A stretch of DNA of 64,000 nucleotides, taken from positions 248,001-312,000 of the forward strand of contig CANMMP010000001.1 in the NCBI GenBank assembly GCA_947499125.1, written 5' to 3'. Below the pieces are notes generated by a model. It searched no databases. It saw only the letters and a program-made list of their open reading frames with translations, and was not told the origin of the DNA. Shown piece by piece: positions 19,118-29,600 of the stretch (its first letter is position 1; every line of letters starts with the position of its first letter). Source of the stretch: an uncultured Pontibacter sp. (lineage in GTDB: Bacteria > Bacteroidota > Bacteroidia > Cytophagales > Hymenobacteraceae). Both the position numbers and the translations under genes were made by a program.

Positions 19118-19450
19118 TTAAAATATAAGATCAAGTATAGCTGTGATCACGGAAAGTACCAGGCTGAATAAAAGTGCCCAGATAAAGCCATCCACCACAA
19201 AGCCTGCTATCAGGTAATCGGCTAAAAGTATGATCAGCGCGTTGATCACGAGCAAAAATAAGCCCAGCGTAAGTATAGTTACCGGTATGGTAAGTATAAC
19301 AAGCAGCGGCCTGACCACGGCATTAAGTAGAGCCAATACAACAGCCAGTATAAGTGCGGTCAGAAATCCATCAATCTCAACACCTGGCAAAATGTATGCT
19401 GCAAGAAATGCTGCTATACCAGTAAGCAGTAGTTTAACTATAAATCCCAT
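19118..19450 (-). CDS. Phage holin family IV-like small membrane protein
   Basis: A 110-residue protein with four hydrophobic helices and short polar turns (GVEIDGF, NAVVRPLL, DYLIAGFVVDGF). This is the pattern of the PF04020 group, annotated as phage holin family but found on chromosomes of most Bacteroidota with no phage context. A holin function is unlikely here. Single gene; role unknown. Confidence 0.82.
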   Translation of the reverse strand: MGFIVKLLLTGIAAFLAAYILPGVEIDGFLTALILAVVLALLNAVVRPLLVILTIPVTILTLGLFLLVINALIILLADYLIAGFVVDGFIWALLFSLVLSVITAILDLIF

Positions 19451-19519
19451 AGGTCATACTTTTAAAGTATATAGCTTATATTAAATTTATAACCCTTTAC
19501 GCTACTTATACTTTAAAGA

Positions 19520-20614
19520 TTAAAAATCTGCTTTTAACCTGCCCTGCGATACTGCCATCCAGTTACAAATTTTATAAAGCATGCGCGCACCAACATTTCC
19601 GTTCCACTCAGTTTCGCCAGGTGCCACTTCGTTCAGGTCGCAGCCAATGATCTCACGCCCTGATTTTACCAGTTGCTTGATAAGGTATACAGCTTCTTCA
19701 AACTGTAAGCCTCCGGGCACCGGCGTTCCTGTTCCTGGGCATAGTTTCGGGTCAAGGGCATCAATATCAAAGCTCAGATATACTTTCTGTGGTAGCTGCG
19801 CGATGATCTTTTTACACTCTTTTTTCCAGCTATCGCCGGCATACAGGTTTTCTTTTAAAACGGCATCGTAAAAAATGGTGATTCGGCCATTCGACTGATC
19901 TGCCATTTCAGCTTCTGCCTGGCAAAGGTCGCGGATGCTTACTTGTACCAGTTTTTTTACCTGTGGCAATTGCAGCGCGTTATACATGATTGAGGCATGA
20001 GAATACTTAAAGCCTTCGTAAGCTACCCGCAGATCAGCGTGTGCATCAAGCTGTAGTATACCAAACTCTTCGTGCTTCTCGGCCATAGCATGTATAAGCC
20101 CAAGCGGTGTGCTGTGGTCTCCACCCAATACACAAACAGCTTTGCCCTGGTCCATATAGTTTAGGGCTTTCTGCTTTAACCATTGCAGTAACTCCTCTCC
20201 TTTCGCAGTTACTTGGGTTGGTACATTTTCAAATTCTACTGCACCGGCAGTTGGTTGACCTTCTTCGAGCCAGGTAATGTACTTCTCAGCTTTTGTTCTA
20301 AGATCATCACTGATGTTATGCCACTCTTCCGAGATGTCCTCCATTGCTATACCTGCTTTCCAGGCATCTTTTATAGCAGGCTCAAACAAGTCGATCTGCG
20401 GTGAAGCATCAAGTATAGCCTGCGGCCCATCGGCAGTACCAGCACTATACGATACCGTCACTTCCCAGGGAACAGGAATAACCACTACTTCTGCCTCATC
20501 AACAGTAAAAGGCAATCCAAAAAGTCCGGCATTTACATCGCCTACACCATTCGGGTCGAAGTTGACAATTTTCTCAGCTTTGCTGTTAGGCTGTTGGTTC
20601 TGCAGAGTACTCAT
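19520..20614 (-). CDS. speB: Ureohydrolase, probable agmatinase (SpeB)
   Basis: A 364-residue binuclear-manganese ureohydrolase. All metal-binding motifs are visible: [18 protein letters not shown] and [18 protein letters not shown]. The family includes arginase, agmatinase and formimidoylglutamase. Agmatinase (agmatine to putrescine plus urea) is preferred because the gene is transcribed behind, and overlaps by 29 bp, a SpeD-SpeE fusion that consumes putrescine. The first Met is the only plausible start, so translational coupling is likely. No arginine decarboxylase lies in the window. Confidence 0.82.
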   Translation of the reverse strand: MSTLQNQQPNSKAEKIVNFDPNGVGDVNAGLFGLPFTVDEAEVVVIPVPWEVTVSYSAGTADGPQAILDASPQIDLFEPAIKDAWKAGIAMEDISEEWHNISDDLRTKAEKYITWLEEGQPTAGAVEFENVPTQVTAKGEELLQWLKQKALNYMDQGKAVCVLGGDHSTPLGLIHAMAEKHEEFGILQLDAHADLRVAYEGFKYSHASIMYNALQLPQVKKLVQVSIRDLCQAEAEMADQSNGRITIFYDAVLKENLYAGDSWKKECKKIIAQLPQKVYLSFDIDALDPKLCPGTGTPVPGGLQFEEAVYLIKQLVKSGREIIGCDLNEVAPGETEWNGNVGARMLYKICNWMAVSQGRLKADF

Positions 20615-21914
20615 CGGTTACGTTACCAGGTTTAGTATTAAGTAGTTCTTTTACAAAGTTCGGAAGTGCAAAAGCAGCTCTGTGAATATCTTCGTTATAG
20701 TATTTCAAGCCTTGCTCAACCGAGAATCTGCCTGCCGCTTCTACATCAAAGTTTAGAGGGTTGGCATCTCCTTTCGATGAATAAGAGAAGCTCCAGGTAC
20801 CGGTTGGGTAAGTAGGAATAGCAGCCAGGTAGCAATGTACTCTCTCGGCACCAAATATCTGCTTATAGGTATCGTAGATCTCAACAAAAACGGCACTGTT
20901 AAAACGAGGCGACTCGCTCTGCGTGATCATGATACCATCTTTAGAAAGGCAACGGTATACTTCACTATAGAACTCGGCAGTAAATAAGCCTTCTCCTGGA
21001 CCAACCGGGTCAGCTGAATCAACTATAATTAAGTCGTAACGCTCGTTCTCGCACTCTTTTATATACTTTATGCCATCTTCAACCAGCAGGTTCAGTCTAG
21101 GATTATCAAAGGCTACAGCCGTTTCAGGTAAGTGCAGTTTACAGGCTTCGATCACCAATTCGTCTATCTCTACAAGAGTAACTTCTTCCAGTTGATCGTA
21201 GCGTAACAATTCGCGAACGGTACCGCCATCGCCGCCACCAATTACAAGTGCCCGCTTGGATTTCGGATTACTGAACATCGGCACGTGCGTTATCATTTCG
21301 TGGTATACATACTCATCTTTCTGAGTACACATTACCATGCCATCCAGTGTAAGCAGGTTTCCGTAAGCGAGTGTTTCGAAAACTTCAACGCGCTGGTAAG
21401 GAGAATCTTTTTTATAAAGTTGGTTGCCTGAATGCTTTAACGATAAAGCTATGTTCTCGTCGCGCTCGGTAAACCATACATCGCGGGTAATAGTACCTAA
21501 CTTTTCTTCCGGCTTCGGCGACACATCGCGCAGCGATTCCAGGTTAAAATCATTACGCTTCAGCAGGTCTAATTGTCCGCGACGGCACTCCATAGCAGAA
21601 CCATGGCTGGCCTCAAAAGCCTCTTTCAGGTAGTTATAAGATACCCATGGATCAACCGAATCGCCACAGGTAAAAAGGTCAACGGCTGCGTAACCGTACT
21701 CAGGCCAGGTATGAATTGCCAGGTGACTTTCCTGAATTACAACAACGCCAGAAACGCCATAAGGGGAAAAGTGATGAAAAGTACTGTTAATTACGGTTGC
21801 TCCAGCAGTTTCGGCAGATGCTACCATGCTATTCTCGATGTGAACCACATCGTTCATCAGTTCAGGAGAGCAATTATAAAATTCTACCAGGATGTGTCTT
21901 CCTAATGCGTTCAT
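20586..21914 (-). CDS. S-adenosylmethionine decarboxylase / spermidine synthase fusion
   Basis: A 442-residue bifunctional enzyme. Residues 1-120 are a class 1b AdoMet decarboxylase. The pyruvoyl precursor site is Glu62-Ser63 in [12 protein letters not shown], with His68 and Cys83, the same positions as in the stand-alone enzyme. From about residue 145 it is a spermidine synthase with [32 protein letters not shown] and [18 protein letters not shown]. It would make decarboxylated AdoMet and use it directly to aminopropylate putrescine to spermidine. A TACTTTTG promoter lies about 63 bp upstream, and speB overlaps the 3' end. Confidence 0.92.
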   Translation of the reverse strand: MNALGRHILVEFYNCSPELMNDVVHIENSMVASAETAGATVINSTFHHFSPYGVSGVVVIQESHLAIHTWPEYGYAAVDLFTCGDSVDPWVSYNYLKEAFEASHGSAMECRRGQLDLLKRNDFNLESLRDVSPKPEEKLGTITRDVWFTERDENIALSLKHSGNQLYKKDSPYQRVEVFETLAYGNLLTLDGMVMCTQKDEYVYHEMITHVPMFSNPKSKRALVIGGGDGGTVRELLRYDQLEEVTLVEIDELVIEACKLHLPETAVAFDNPRLNLLVEDGIKYIKECENERYDLIIVDSADPVGPGEGLFTAEFYSEVYRCLSKDGIMITQSESPRFNSAVFVEIYDTYKQIFGAERVHCYLAAIPTYPTGTWSFSYSSKGDANPLNFDVEAAGRFSVEQGLKYYNEDIHRAAFALPNFVKELLNTKPGNVTDEYSAEPTA

Positions 21915-21976
21915 TATAGCGTGTAAGAGTTTAAAATATTTTAATCAGGCAAAAAAACGAAAACTATACTTATAAT

Positions 21977-21984
21977 CAAAAGTA
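21977..21984 (-). promoter_or_regulatory. Candidate promoter of the polyamine operon (TACTTTTG)
   Basis: An exact TAnnTTTG match on the minus strand lies about 63 bp before the SpeD-SpeE start codon. Confidence 0.5.
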
Positions 21985-22105
21985 CGGGAATCAGCTTAAA
22001 GTATACACTACTGAAATACAATAGGTTATACAAGTATAAAATTGAATAGAAATTGCATTGGGAATATTCTCATCCTAATGCATCATGAACCGGCTCTAAA
22101 CAAAA

Positions 22106-22150
22106 AAACTATAGGCTTATACTTAGCGGTAAAGTATAAGCCTATAGTTT
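22106..22150 (-). terminator. Terminator of the chemosensory operon
   Basis: A perfect 19-bp stem (22106-22124 with 22132-22150) with a 7-nt loop and a T-rich minus-strand exit lies about 40 bp past cheC. Its stem is built from the AACTATA and AAGTATA heptamers that recur throughout the window. Confidence 0.85.
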
Positions 22151-22188
22151 ATGTTTTAACGAAGCATTAAAGTATAAACTTCTGTCTT

Positions 22189-22839
22189 TTATTTATTCTT
22201 GAGTACTTCTTTATCCATATCAAAAGCTCTGATTATCTCAATGATCTTCAGGAAAGTGCTTGTATCGAAGAAAAGTAAAAGTGGTAGTTCTACGCTCTTA
22301 TAGTTGTGCGTAAAACGTGTGATGACAGTAAAGACCAATGGCTGAAATAATGGATGCTGCACCAGTATATCCTTCAGCGAATCGGCCATGTGGGTTTTTG
22401 GGGCTTTAGGCGGCGACCCGTAAATATTTGACTTAAGGATGTTAGCAAGCTGGGTTACGAGGGCTCCGGTAATAATATTGCTTATTTCGAGCAACAGCGA
22501 CTCCTGCATGGCAGTAACTTCGCCTTTCGGAACGTCTTTCATGTTAAGGCACACATGCGACAGGCGTTCTATATGCTCGTCAGAGAAAAGCATGAGCGTA
22601 GCACCGTTAAAATCGCCTTTAATATCCGACTGGATGATAAAGTGCGTGCTCTCGTATTTGGTAACAAGCTTTATAAGTTCCTTAACCTCTATCAACTGGA
22701 TATCCGGCACTTTAAGCAGTACTTTGTCTTTTGCGATGGCAGCAAAAGAATCTGCTGCCCGCGCAAGCCCGATATTAAGGATCTCCTTAATAATATCCCG
22801 CTCAAGTTCAGTTACGTGAGATTCCGTTATATTTGTCAT
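22189..22839 (-). CDS. cheC: CheC-family CheY-phosphatase
   Basis: A 216-residue chemotaxis phosphatase. Both halves contain the active-site signature D/S-x3-E-x2-N-x22-P exactly: first DIIKEILN followed 22 residues later by Pro, then SLLLEISN followed 22 residues later by Pro. Two intact sites suggest a fully active two-site CheC that dephosphorylates CheY-P. It is the last gene of the che operon, 4 bp after cheA, and is followed by a strong terminator. No CheD, the usual CheC partner, is present in the window. Confidence 0.85.
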   Translation of the reverse strand: MTNITESHVTELERDIIKEILNIGLARAADSFAAIAKDKVLLKVPDIQLIEVKELIKLVTKYESTHFIIQSDIKGDFNGATLMLFSDEHIERLSHVCLNMKDVPKGEVTAMQESLLLEISNIITGALVTQLANILKSNIYGSPPKAPKTHMADSLKDILVQHPLFQPLVFTVITRFTHNYKSVELPLLLFFDTSTFLKIIEIIRAFDMDKEVLKNK

Positions 22840-22843
22840 GCTA

Positions 22844-24505
22844 CTATATATTTAGTTCGCCTGCCATTACTTGTCTTCTGCTGATAAAATAACGTGTTAT
22901 CGCAGGTACATCAAGCACCAGGCAAACTTTTCCGGATCCAAGTAAAGTAACACCACCATACAGATCTACAGCATCAAGCGGCTTACTCAGTGGCTTAACC
23001 ACAATATCCTGCTGTCTGTATAGTTTGTCTACAATTATACCCAGTTTCCTGTTGTTGTAAGATACAATTATTATATTTTGTACAAGGCCTTTCAACCTCG
23101 ATTTATCACCTAATCTCATTTCCTGCTCTTTTACATTCAGGAGTTCGTTCAGGTATACAACGGTGGTAGTTTCACCAAATATGTCGGCTACAAGTACTCC
23201 CCCGATTTCGTGCAGCTCATCAATTTCGATGGCCACCACCTGCTCTGTATGTAAAAGCGGAATAGCGTAAAATATTTCGTCTACTTCAAATAAAAGCGCT
23301 CCTTTAACCGCAATCGAAGTTGGTAACTGCAAGGTAAAGGTTGTTCCTTTTCCTTTTTCTGAGTCGATGCGAATACGACCTCCTATAGAGTCTACGGCAT
23401 TCTTTACAACGTCAAGTCCAACTCCCCTGCCCGAAAATTCGGTTACCTGCTTAGCCAGAGAAAAACCTGGTTCAAACAAGTAAGAAAGTGCTTCCGAATC
23501 TGGAAGATTTGCCACGGCACTTTCCGGAAGCATCTGCCTTTCAGCAATTGCTCTGCGAACCTGCACCAGGTCAATTCCTTTTCCGTCGTCAGTTAATTGT
23601 ATTAATACGTTCTCGCGGTCGTTACGGGCTATCAACGATAGGTTTCCGTTGCGTGGTTTGTTTTTCTTGGCCCTGATCTCTGGTTTTTCGATGCCATGCG
23701 TAATTGCATTTCGTACCAGGTGTAATAACGAGTCTGTAATTATCTGAAGTATGTTCCTGTCGATCTGAATGTCGTAACCTTCCATCACCATATCTACCTC
23801 TTTCTTTTCGGCGTTGGCAATGTCTCGTACTATCCTTGGAAACTTGTTGAACAACGAGCCTATACTTACCAGGCGGGCATCCATGATACTGTACTGCAGG
23901 TCTTCTGTAATACGGTTCAGGTGCGAGCTAACGCTTTTAAGTTCACTGTTGTCAAGTTCCCTGCTGATCGAAACGATCCGGTCGCGGTCAATTACAAGTT
24001 CCCCTACCAGGTTAAGTAAATGGTCCAGCTTTTTGATCTGGATATAAACCAGTTCCGACAGCGACAGGTTTTTAGATGTGTTGTAACGCTGTACTTTAGC
24101 AAGCTCAATCGTGCTGTCCGACAGGTTATCAACTATAATATCAAGGTTACGAAGCAGAACCGGATCCGGCTCGCCGTAACTTTCATTATCAATATTATGG
24201 ATAAGCTCACCTAAAAGGTCAACGCCTTCAAACAATACGGTCACCACTTCATCGCTGAAGCTGAGTTCTTTATTGCGGATTAAGCTAAAGGCAGTTTCAA
24301 GTTTATGCGATACATCAGAGATCTGCAGGTAACCTATAGCCTTGGCATTGGCTTTCAGGTTATGCAGCATACGGAATATCTCCGCCAGAACCTGATCGTC
24401 CTGCGGTCGCTTTTCAAGGTCGCTGATCAGCCTGTTTAGGGCATCAAAATACTCCAGCGCCTCTGCTACAAATATTTCCTTATATTCCTGTTCTCTCGAT
24501 TTCAT
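22844..24505 (-). CDS. cheA: Chemotaxis histidine kinase CheA (lacking P2)
   Basis: A 553-residue kinase. P1 (Hpt) is at 1-110 with phosphorylatable His48 in MLHNLKANA. A short linker leads to the P3 dimerisation helices (about 145-215). P4 (ATPase) has LLHLVRNAITHGIE, DDGKGID and GRGVGLDVVKN, and P5 (CheW-like) is the C-terminal third. The CheY/CheB-binding P2 domain of E. coli CheA is absent, as in many minimal CheA proteins. The start overlaps the cheB stop by 4 bp. With the soluble receptor and CheW upstream it should form the signalling core. Confidence 0.92.
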   Translation of the reverse strand: MKSREQEYKEIFVAEALEYFDALNRLISDLEKRPQDDQVLAEIFRMLHNLKANAKAIGYLQISDVSHKLETAFSLIRNKELSFSDEVVTVLFEGVDLLGELIHNIDNESYGEPDPVLLRNLDIIVDNLSDSTIELAKVQRYNTSKNLSLSELVYIQIKKLDHLLNLVGELVIDRDRIVSISRELDNSELKSVSSHLNRITEDLQYSIMDARLVSIGSLFNKFPRIVRDIANAEKKEVDMVMEGYDIQIDRNILQIITDSLLHLVRNAITHGIEKPEIRAKKNKPRNGNLSLIARNDRENVLIQLTDDGKGIDLVQVRRAIAERQMLPESAVANLPDSEALSYLFEPGFSLAKQVTEFSGRGVGLDVVKNAVDSIGGRIRIDSEKGKGTTFTLQLPTSIAVKGALLFEVDEIFYAIPLLHTEQVVAIEIDELHEIGGVLVADIFGETTTVVYLNELLNVKEQEMRLGDKSRLKGLVQNIIIVSYNNRKLGIIVDKLYRQQDIVVKPLSKPLDAVDLYGGVTLLGSGKVCLVLDVPAITRYFISRRQVMAGELNI

Positions 24506-25614
24506 ATAGTATCGCTGGTAACACCAACGGTATTATTCTGTTCCGCATAACTGTTTATGAACTGCGGTATCTCCGACAAAGGCAACACATGGTGCGTTAC
24601 GCCACTGTCTATCACTGACTTTGCCATCCCGAAAATTGCCGATGTGGCTTCGTCCTGGGCTATTACCATTCCACCTCTTTTATGGATGGTACTTGCACCC
24701 ACGGTACCATCTTTACCCATTCCGGTAAGTATAATACCAAGTACTTTTTTAACTGAACTGTTCGCTACTGACTGCATTAACAAGTCTACAGAAGGCCTGT
24801 CATACGTATAAGCCAACTCATCGGAGAAGCTTATTTTATAGTTTACCTTATGGTTCATTACCGGCTGTATCACCATATTACGCCCTCCCGGAGATATAAT
24901 TACTTTCCCTGGTTTAAGCTGCATGCCATGGCGACCTTCCACTACCGTACACCCGGATAAACTCTGTAACCTGGCTGCAAGAGATTTTGTAAAACCAGCC
25001 GGCAAATGCACAGCTACCAGCACAGTCGCTTTTATATCTGCAGATAAATTACTGATGATATTCTCCAGCGCTTTGGTACCCCCTGTCGAGGCTCCGATCA
25101 CAATAACAGTTTCAACTTCTGGTTTTGGCTCGAGTTTGTTGGTTCTGGCTGTTTCTACTTCCTGTTCCAGGCTATCCAGCATCTGCTGTACATCCCAGTT
25201 TATAGTTTGTTTTACAGCCTTTACTTTACTTACCAACTCCCCGGCTATACTTCTGTAATCCGGGTACCTTTTACCGTCAGGTTTTAAAATGATGGCAAAA
25301 ACACCAAGAGCCGTTACCTCCTGAATCAGTTTCAGGCTAAGCTGTTCTTTGTTAACCAAAAGTATAATAGGGGTTGGCGCTTCGCTGAAAATACGCTTAA
25401 AGGTGAACAACCTGTTATTTTTAGGCAGATCATAGTTAACTAACGCAACATGCGGTCTGTTATCCTTTATCTTTCTCAGTAGTTCGTCTCCGTCAGCGGC
25501 AAGCCCGGCCACACTTATTCCCTTTTCTTCACTTAGCATTGCTTCCAGTACCAGGCGTGTATGGCTCGACTGGTCTGCAATCAACACGTTTACATCCGAT
25601 GTCGACTCAAGCAT
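24502..25614 (-). CDS. cheB: CheB-type methylesterase with degenerate receiver
   Basis: 370 residues. The N-terminal receiver-like domain (1-125) aligns with CheB/CheY, but Asn60 occupies the phosphoacceptor position (ALVNYDLP), the acidic pair is Asp14-Gln15, and only Lys111 remains of the switch residues. The C-terminal methylesterase (about 168-355) is intact: Ser176 in IGASTGGT, His203 in AVHLPAGFT and Asp302 in TGMGKDGT. The enzyme should hydrolyse receptor glutamyl methyl esters but probably cannot be activated by CheA phosphorylation. No CheR methyltransferase is in the window. It lies 42 bp after cheY. Confidence 0.88.
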   Translation of the reverse strand: MLESTSDVNVLIADQSSHTRLVLEAMLSEEKGISVAGLAADGDELLRKIKDNRPHVALVNYDLPKNNRLFTFKRIFSEAPTPIILLVNKEQLSLKLIQEVTALGVFAIILKPDGKRYPDYRSIAGELVSKVKAVKQTINWDVQQMLDSLEQEVETARTNKLEPKPEVETVIVIGASTGGTKALENIISNLSADIKATVLVAVHLPAGFTKSLAARLQSLSGCTVVEGRHGMQLKPGKVIISPGGRNMVIQPVMNHKVNYKISFSDELAYTYDRPSVDLLMQSVANSSVKKVLGIILTGMGKDGTVGASTIHKRGGMVIAQDEATSAIFGMAKSVIDSGVTHHVLPLSEIPQFINSYAEQNNTVGVTSDTI

Positions 25615-25656
25615 AAATTCATAAAAAGAATTTACCCGACCCTAAAAGTAAGCTGT

Positions 25657-26022
25657 CTACTCCTCTTTCAGGACCTGGCTAACAACCTCTAATACCTTTT
25701 CTTCAGAAAACGGCTTAACGATATAAGAAAGAGCGCCATGTTCCATCGCTTCATTCACGATCACTTCCTGGCCAACAGCACTAACTATGATCACTTTCAT
25801 ATCTGGCTGCTCGGCTTTTATACCTTTCAGCACATCCAGGCCAGTATTATCCGGCAGGATCACATCCAGCGTGATAAGGTCAGGTTTTGTTTCTTTAGCT
25901 AACTCCATTGCGGTTTGCCCGTTTGGTGCTTCGCCTACAATTTCGTAACCGGCGTCTGTTAACATGTTCTTCAACATGGTGCGCATGTAGAAAGAATCAT
26001 CTACTATCAGTATTCTTTTCAT
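25657..26022 (-). CDS. cheY: CheY response regulator
   Basis: A single-domain receiver of 121 residues with acidic pocket Asp8 and Asp9, phosphoacceptor Asp53 (LITLDVILP), Ser81 at the switch position and Lys103 (IVKPF). All key residues are present, unlike the receiver of the neighbouring CheB, so this is the obvious phospho-output of CheA and substrate of CheC. There is no DNA-binding domain. The target machinery is unknown because no flagellar, pilus or gliding gene is in the window. Confidence 0.92.
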   Translation of the reverse strand: MKRILIVDDSFYMRTMLKNMLTDAGYEIVGEAPNGQTAMELAKETKPDLITLDVILPDNTGLDVLKGIKAEQPDMKVIIVSAVGQEVIVNEAMEHGALSYIVKPFSEEKVLEVVSQVLKEE

Positions 26023-26046
26023 AATTTATGAAGTTGCTTCGTGGTT

Positions 26047-26616
26047 TTAGTTTGGTAGCTGCTTTATCTCATCACTGGATAGTATCTTATACATGTCCAG
26101 CACAATGATAAGGCGGCTATCTACTTTAGCTATACCTTCTATATAGTTTTCCTGTATAGCAATGTCCTGCAAAAAGGACGGAGTCTTATCCATTTTAGAA
26201 ACAGCCAGGTTAAGCGATTGCGGTACTTCCCTTACAACCACACCTATACTGTATTCTTTGGCTTCAATAACAAGGGTATAAGTTAAGCTTCCCGGCACAT
26301 CCATATTTTCCGGACTAATGCCAAAGCGTTCCTCCAGGTTCATGATGGCTATAATATCACCGCGTATGTTGGCAACACCTTTTACAAAATCGGGTGTGCG
26401 GGGCATTCTGGTAATATTTGGCGTAACCGTTACTTCTTTTACCTGCTCTATTTTTATACCATAGAATTCTTTTCCAAGCTTAAAAACGATCAGGTGAATC
26501 AACGGCTCATTGGCCTTTAATTTACCAGTTTCTTCTTTACCATTGCCGGCAGGTGCTACTTCCTCTGTTTCTACAGTTGCAGGAGCATCGCTGCTTTTAT
26601 GTTTTTTAGTTGGCAT
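26047..26616 (-). CDS. cheW: CheW coupling protein
   Basis: A 189-residue CheW. A charged, low-complexity N-terminal tail of about 35 residues (PATVETEEVAPAGNG) precedes the CheW fold (LIVFKLGKEFYGIKIEQVKEV, RMPRTPDFVKGVANIRGDII, SYTL-like strands). The tail is longer than in E. coli CheW. It couples the receptor to CheA. The gene begins 5 bp after the receptor stop codon, and cheY follows 24 bp later. Confidence 0.9.
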   Translation of the reverse strand: MPTKKHKSSDAPATVETEEVAPAGNGKEETGKLKANEPLIHLIVFKLGKEFYGIKIEQVKEVTVTPNITRMPRTPDFVKGVANIRGDIIAIMNLEERFGISPENMDVPGSLTYTLVIEAKEYSIGVVVREVPQSLNLAVSKMDKTPSFLQDIAIQENYIEGIAKVDSRLIIVLDMYKILSSDEIKQLPN

Positions 26617-26621
26617 ACAGC

Positions 26622-29600
26622 TTAGTTATTTCCTCCCGATTTTCCGTATCTGTTGCTTGCTGACTGCGATCTTGCCTGTGCGCGCTTCATGCTATTGTTG
26701 CTGGCAGGCACCGAAGTCAGTCGCTGAGGCTTGCTATGGTTAAAGATGATATTACCATCAATAAGTTTGAAGGCTGAGATACTGATCTGCAGGTCTGCCG
26801 CAATGTCGTTCAGGTTCTGAGAAGATGAGGTCAGTTCCTGCATCGAAGTTGAAAGCTGCTTGGCTGTACTTGCAACCTGCTGTGTACCAGAGGCTGTCTG
26901 TTCAGCAATTGCTACCACTTCCTCCACATACTTCACAACGTCTCCGATAGATGATTTCTGAACTTCTGTTGCAGTTAAGATATCCTGTGCAGTACGAAGT
27001 GTTTCACCGCTTGATGCCGCGATATTCTTAAAGGCGCTGGATGCTTCGAAAGTCGCATTTTTTCCTTTTAATACGCGGCCTTCCATGGTCGAGATCGCAG
27101 TTGCAGCAGAGGCTGTATCTTTCTTCACGTCATCTACCAGCGTCGCAATTTCGCTTGCTGATTTGCGTGAACCTTCTGCCAGTTTTCTGATCTCTTCAGC
27201 AACTACCGCAAAACCACGTCCTGCTTCACCTGCTCTGGCTGCCTCAATGGCGGCGTTAAGTGCAAGTAAGTTTGTCTGGGCGGCAATGTCTGTAATTACA
27301 CCAAGAGACTTCGATATTTCCTGAGAGCGGGTGCTCAATACTTCAATTGTTTTAGCAGTAAGTGCCGCAGAGCTGGAGATCTCTTCCATGTTCTTCACCA
27401 CTTCCGCTACTGTCTTCAGACCTATCTGAGAGCTTTCCTCACCAAGTAATGCTGTTTTGTTCACTACTTCGGCGCGATTGGCAGTCTCTTTTGTACCTTT
27501 CATGATCTCTTCGATCAGTTTAAAGGCCTGGTCTGTTTTTAATGCCTGGTTCTGAGCACCTTCCGCCATTTGCTGCATTGCTAAGGCTACATCGAGTGTT
27601 ACCTTGTTCATGTCCAGCCCTTTGGTAGCCATTTCTTCAGACGAAGAACCAACTACAAGCGAAGAGTCATTGATCTCACCAAGTAATGCGTTCAGGTTGT
27701 CAACGGCAAGGTTAAGTGCATTTGCCATATCCAGGATATCACCAGCAGTCTGAATCTCGGCTTTCTGAGTAAGATCACCTTCAGAGATGGCACGTACTAC
27801 ACGGGATACTTCCAGAACCGGCGTTACGATAGACTCAAGCAGATCATTCAGTGTATCTACCAGTTCTTTCCAGCTACCGCCAACACCTTTCAGTGTAGCG
27901 CGCTCCGTAAGCTTGCCTTCCACACCCGCAACTCTGGCCACACGAGATACCTCACCAGCCAGTCTGTTCAGGTCAACCACCATCGTGTTGATCGTTTCAG
28001 CAAGTTCTGCTACTTCACCGCGTGCTTCCAGGCTTAGTTTCTGGGTAAGGTCACCTTTCGATACCGCTGTTACTACTTTAACTATACCACGTACCTGCGT
28101 TGTCAGGTTTGATGCCATGGTATTTACGTTATCGGTCAGTTCTTTCCAGGTACCACCAACGTTAGGCACAATTGCCTGGCCGCCCAGTTTACCTTCCGTA
28201 CCTACTTCAAGAGCAACACGGGTTACCTCACCGGCAAATATGTTCAGGGAATCCACCATCTGGTTGATGTTCTCTTTAAGTAAGAGCATCTCCCCTTTTA
28301 CATCCACCGTAATTTTCTGAGTAAGGTCACCTTTTGCAACTGCTGTTGATACGTTTGCAATGTCACGTACCTGCAGGGTAAGGTTAGCAGCCATGGTATT
28401 CACATGGTCTGTTAAGTCTTTCCAAACACCAGCCACGTTAGGAACTATAGCTTGTCCACCCAGTTTACCTTCCGTACCTACTTCACGTGCCACACGAGTT
28501 ACCTCGTCAGCAAATATGTTAAGTGAGTCCACCATTTGGTTCAGGTTACCTTTCAGGTCGGCAAGTTCGCCTTTTACATTAACCGTAATTTTCTGGCTAA
28601 GGTCACCTTTCGCAACCGCAGTCGCCACATTTGCAATGTCACGTACCTGGCTGGTAAGGTTTGAGGCCATGTAGTTCACGTTGTCAGTAAGGTCTTTCCA
28701 TACACCACCAACGTTCGGTACATTTGCCTGACCGCCCAGTATTCCTTCGGTGCCTACCTCACGTGCCACACGCGATACTTCCGCGCCAAACACATTCAGT
28801 CTGTCCACCATTTCATTCAATATATCTTTCAGGTCGCCCAGTTCGCCTTTTACATCCACTGATACTTTCTGCGTTAAGTCGCCTTTCGCAACCGCAGTTG
28901 CTACGTTAGCGATATCGCGTACCTGCAGTGTTAAGTTAGAAGCCATCAGGTTTACATTTTCAGTAAGCTCCTTCCAGGTTCCTTCTACTTTCGGCACATT
29001 TGCCTGGCCACCTAATTTTCCTTCTGTACCTACTTCTCTCGCCACACGAGTTACCTCACCAGCGAAGATATTAAGTGAGTCCACCATCTGGTTGATGTTC
29101 TCTTTCAGGTCAGCCATCTCACCACGAACGTTTACCGTAATCTTCTGCTTCAGGTCACCTTTTGCAACCGCAGTAGATACGTTGGCAATGTCACGTACCT
29201 GAGAGGTCAGGTTGCTGGCCATGGTATTTACATTGTCAGTAAGTTCTTTCCAAACACCACCAACATTTGGCACTTTTGCTTGTCCGCCCAGTTTACCTTC
29301 CGTACCCACTTCACGTGCCACACGGGTTACCTCGTCAGCAAATATGTTAAGTGAGTCCACCATCTGGTTTACGTTGTCCTTTAGTTGGGCAATCTCACCT
29401 TTTACATCCACCGATACTTTCTGGGTAAGGTCACCTTTCGCAACCGCTGTCGATACGTTGGCAATATCTCGTACCTGAAGGGTTAGGTTGGCCGCCATCG
29501 TATTCACATTATCGGTCAGGTCTTTCCAAACACCCGCTACGTTTGGTACCGATGCCTGGCCACCCAGTTTACCCTCGGTACCCACTTCAAGTGCCACACG

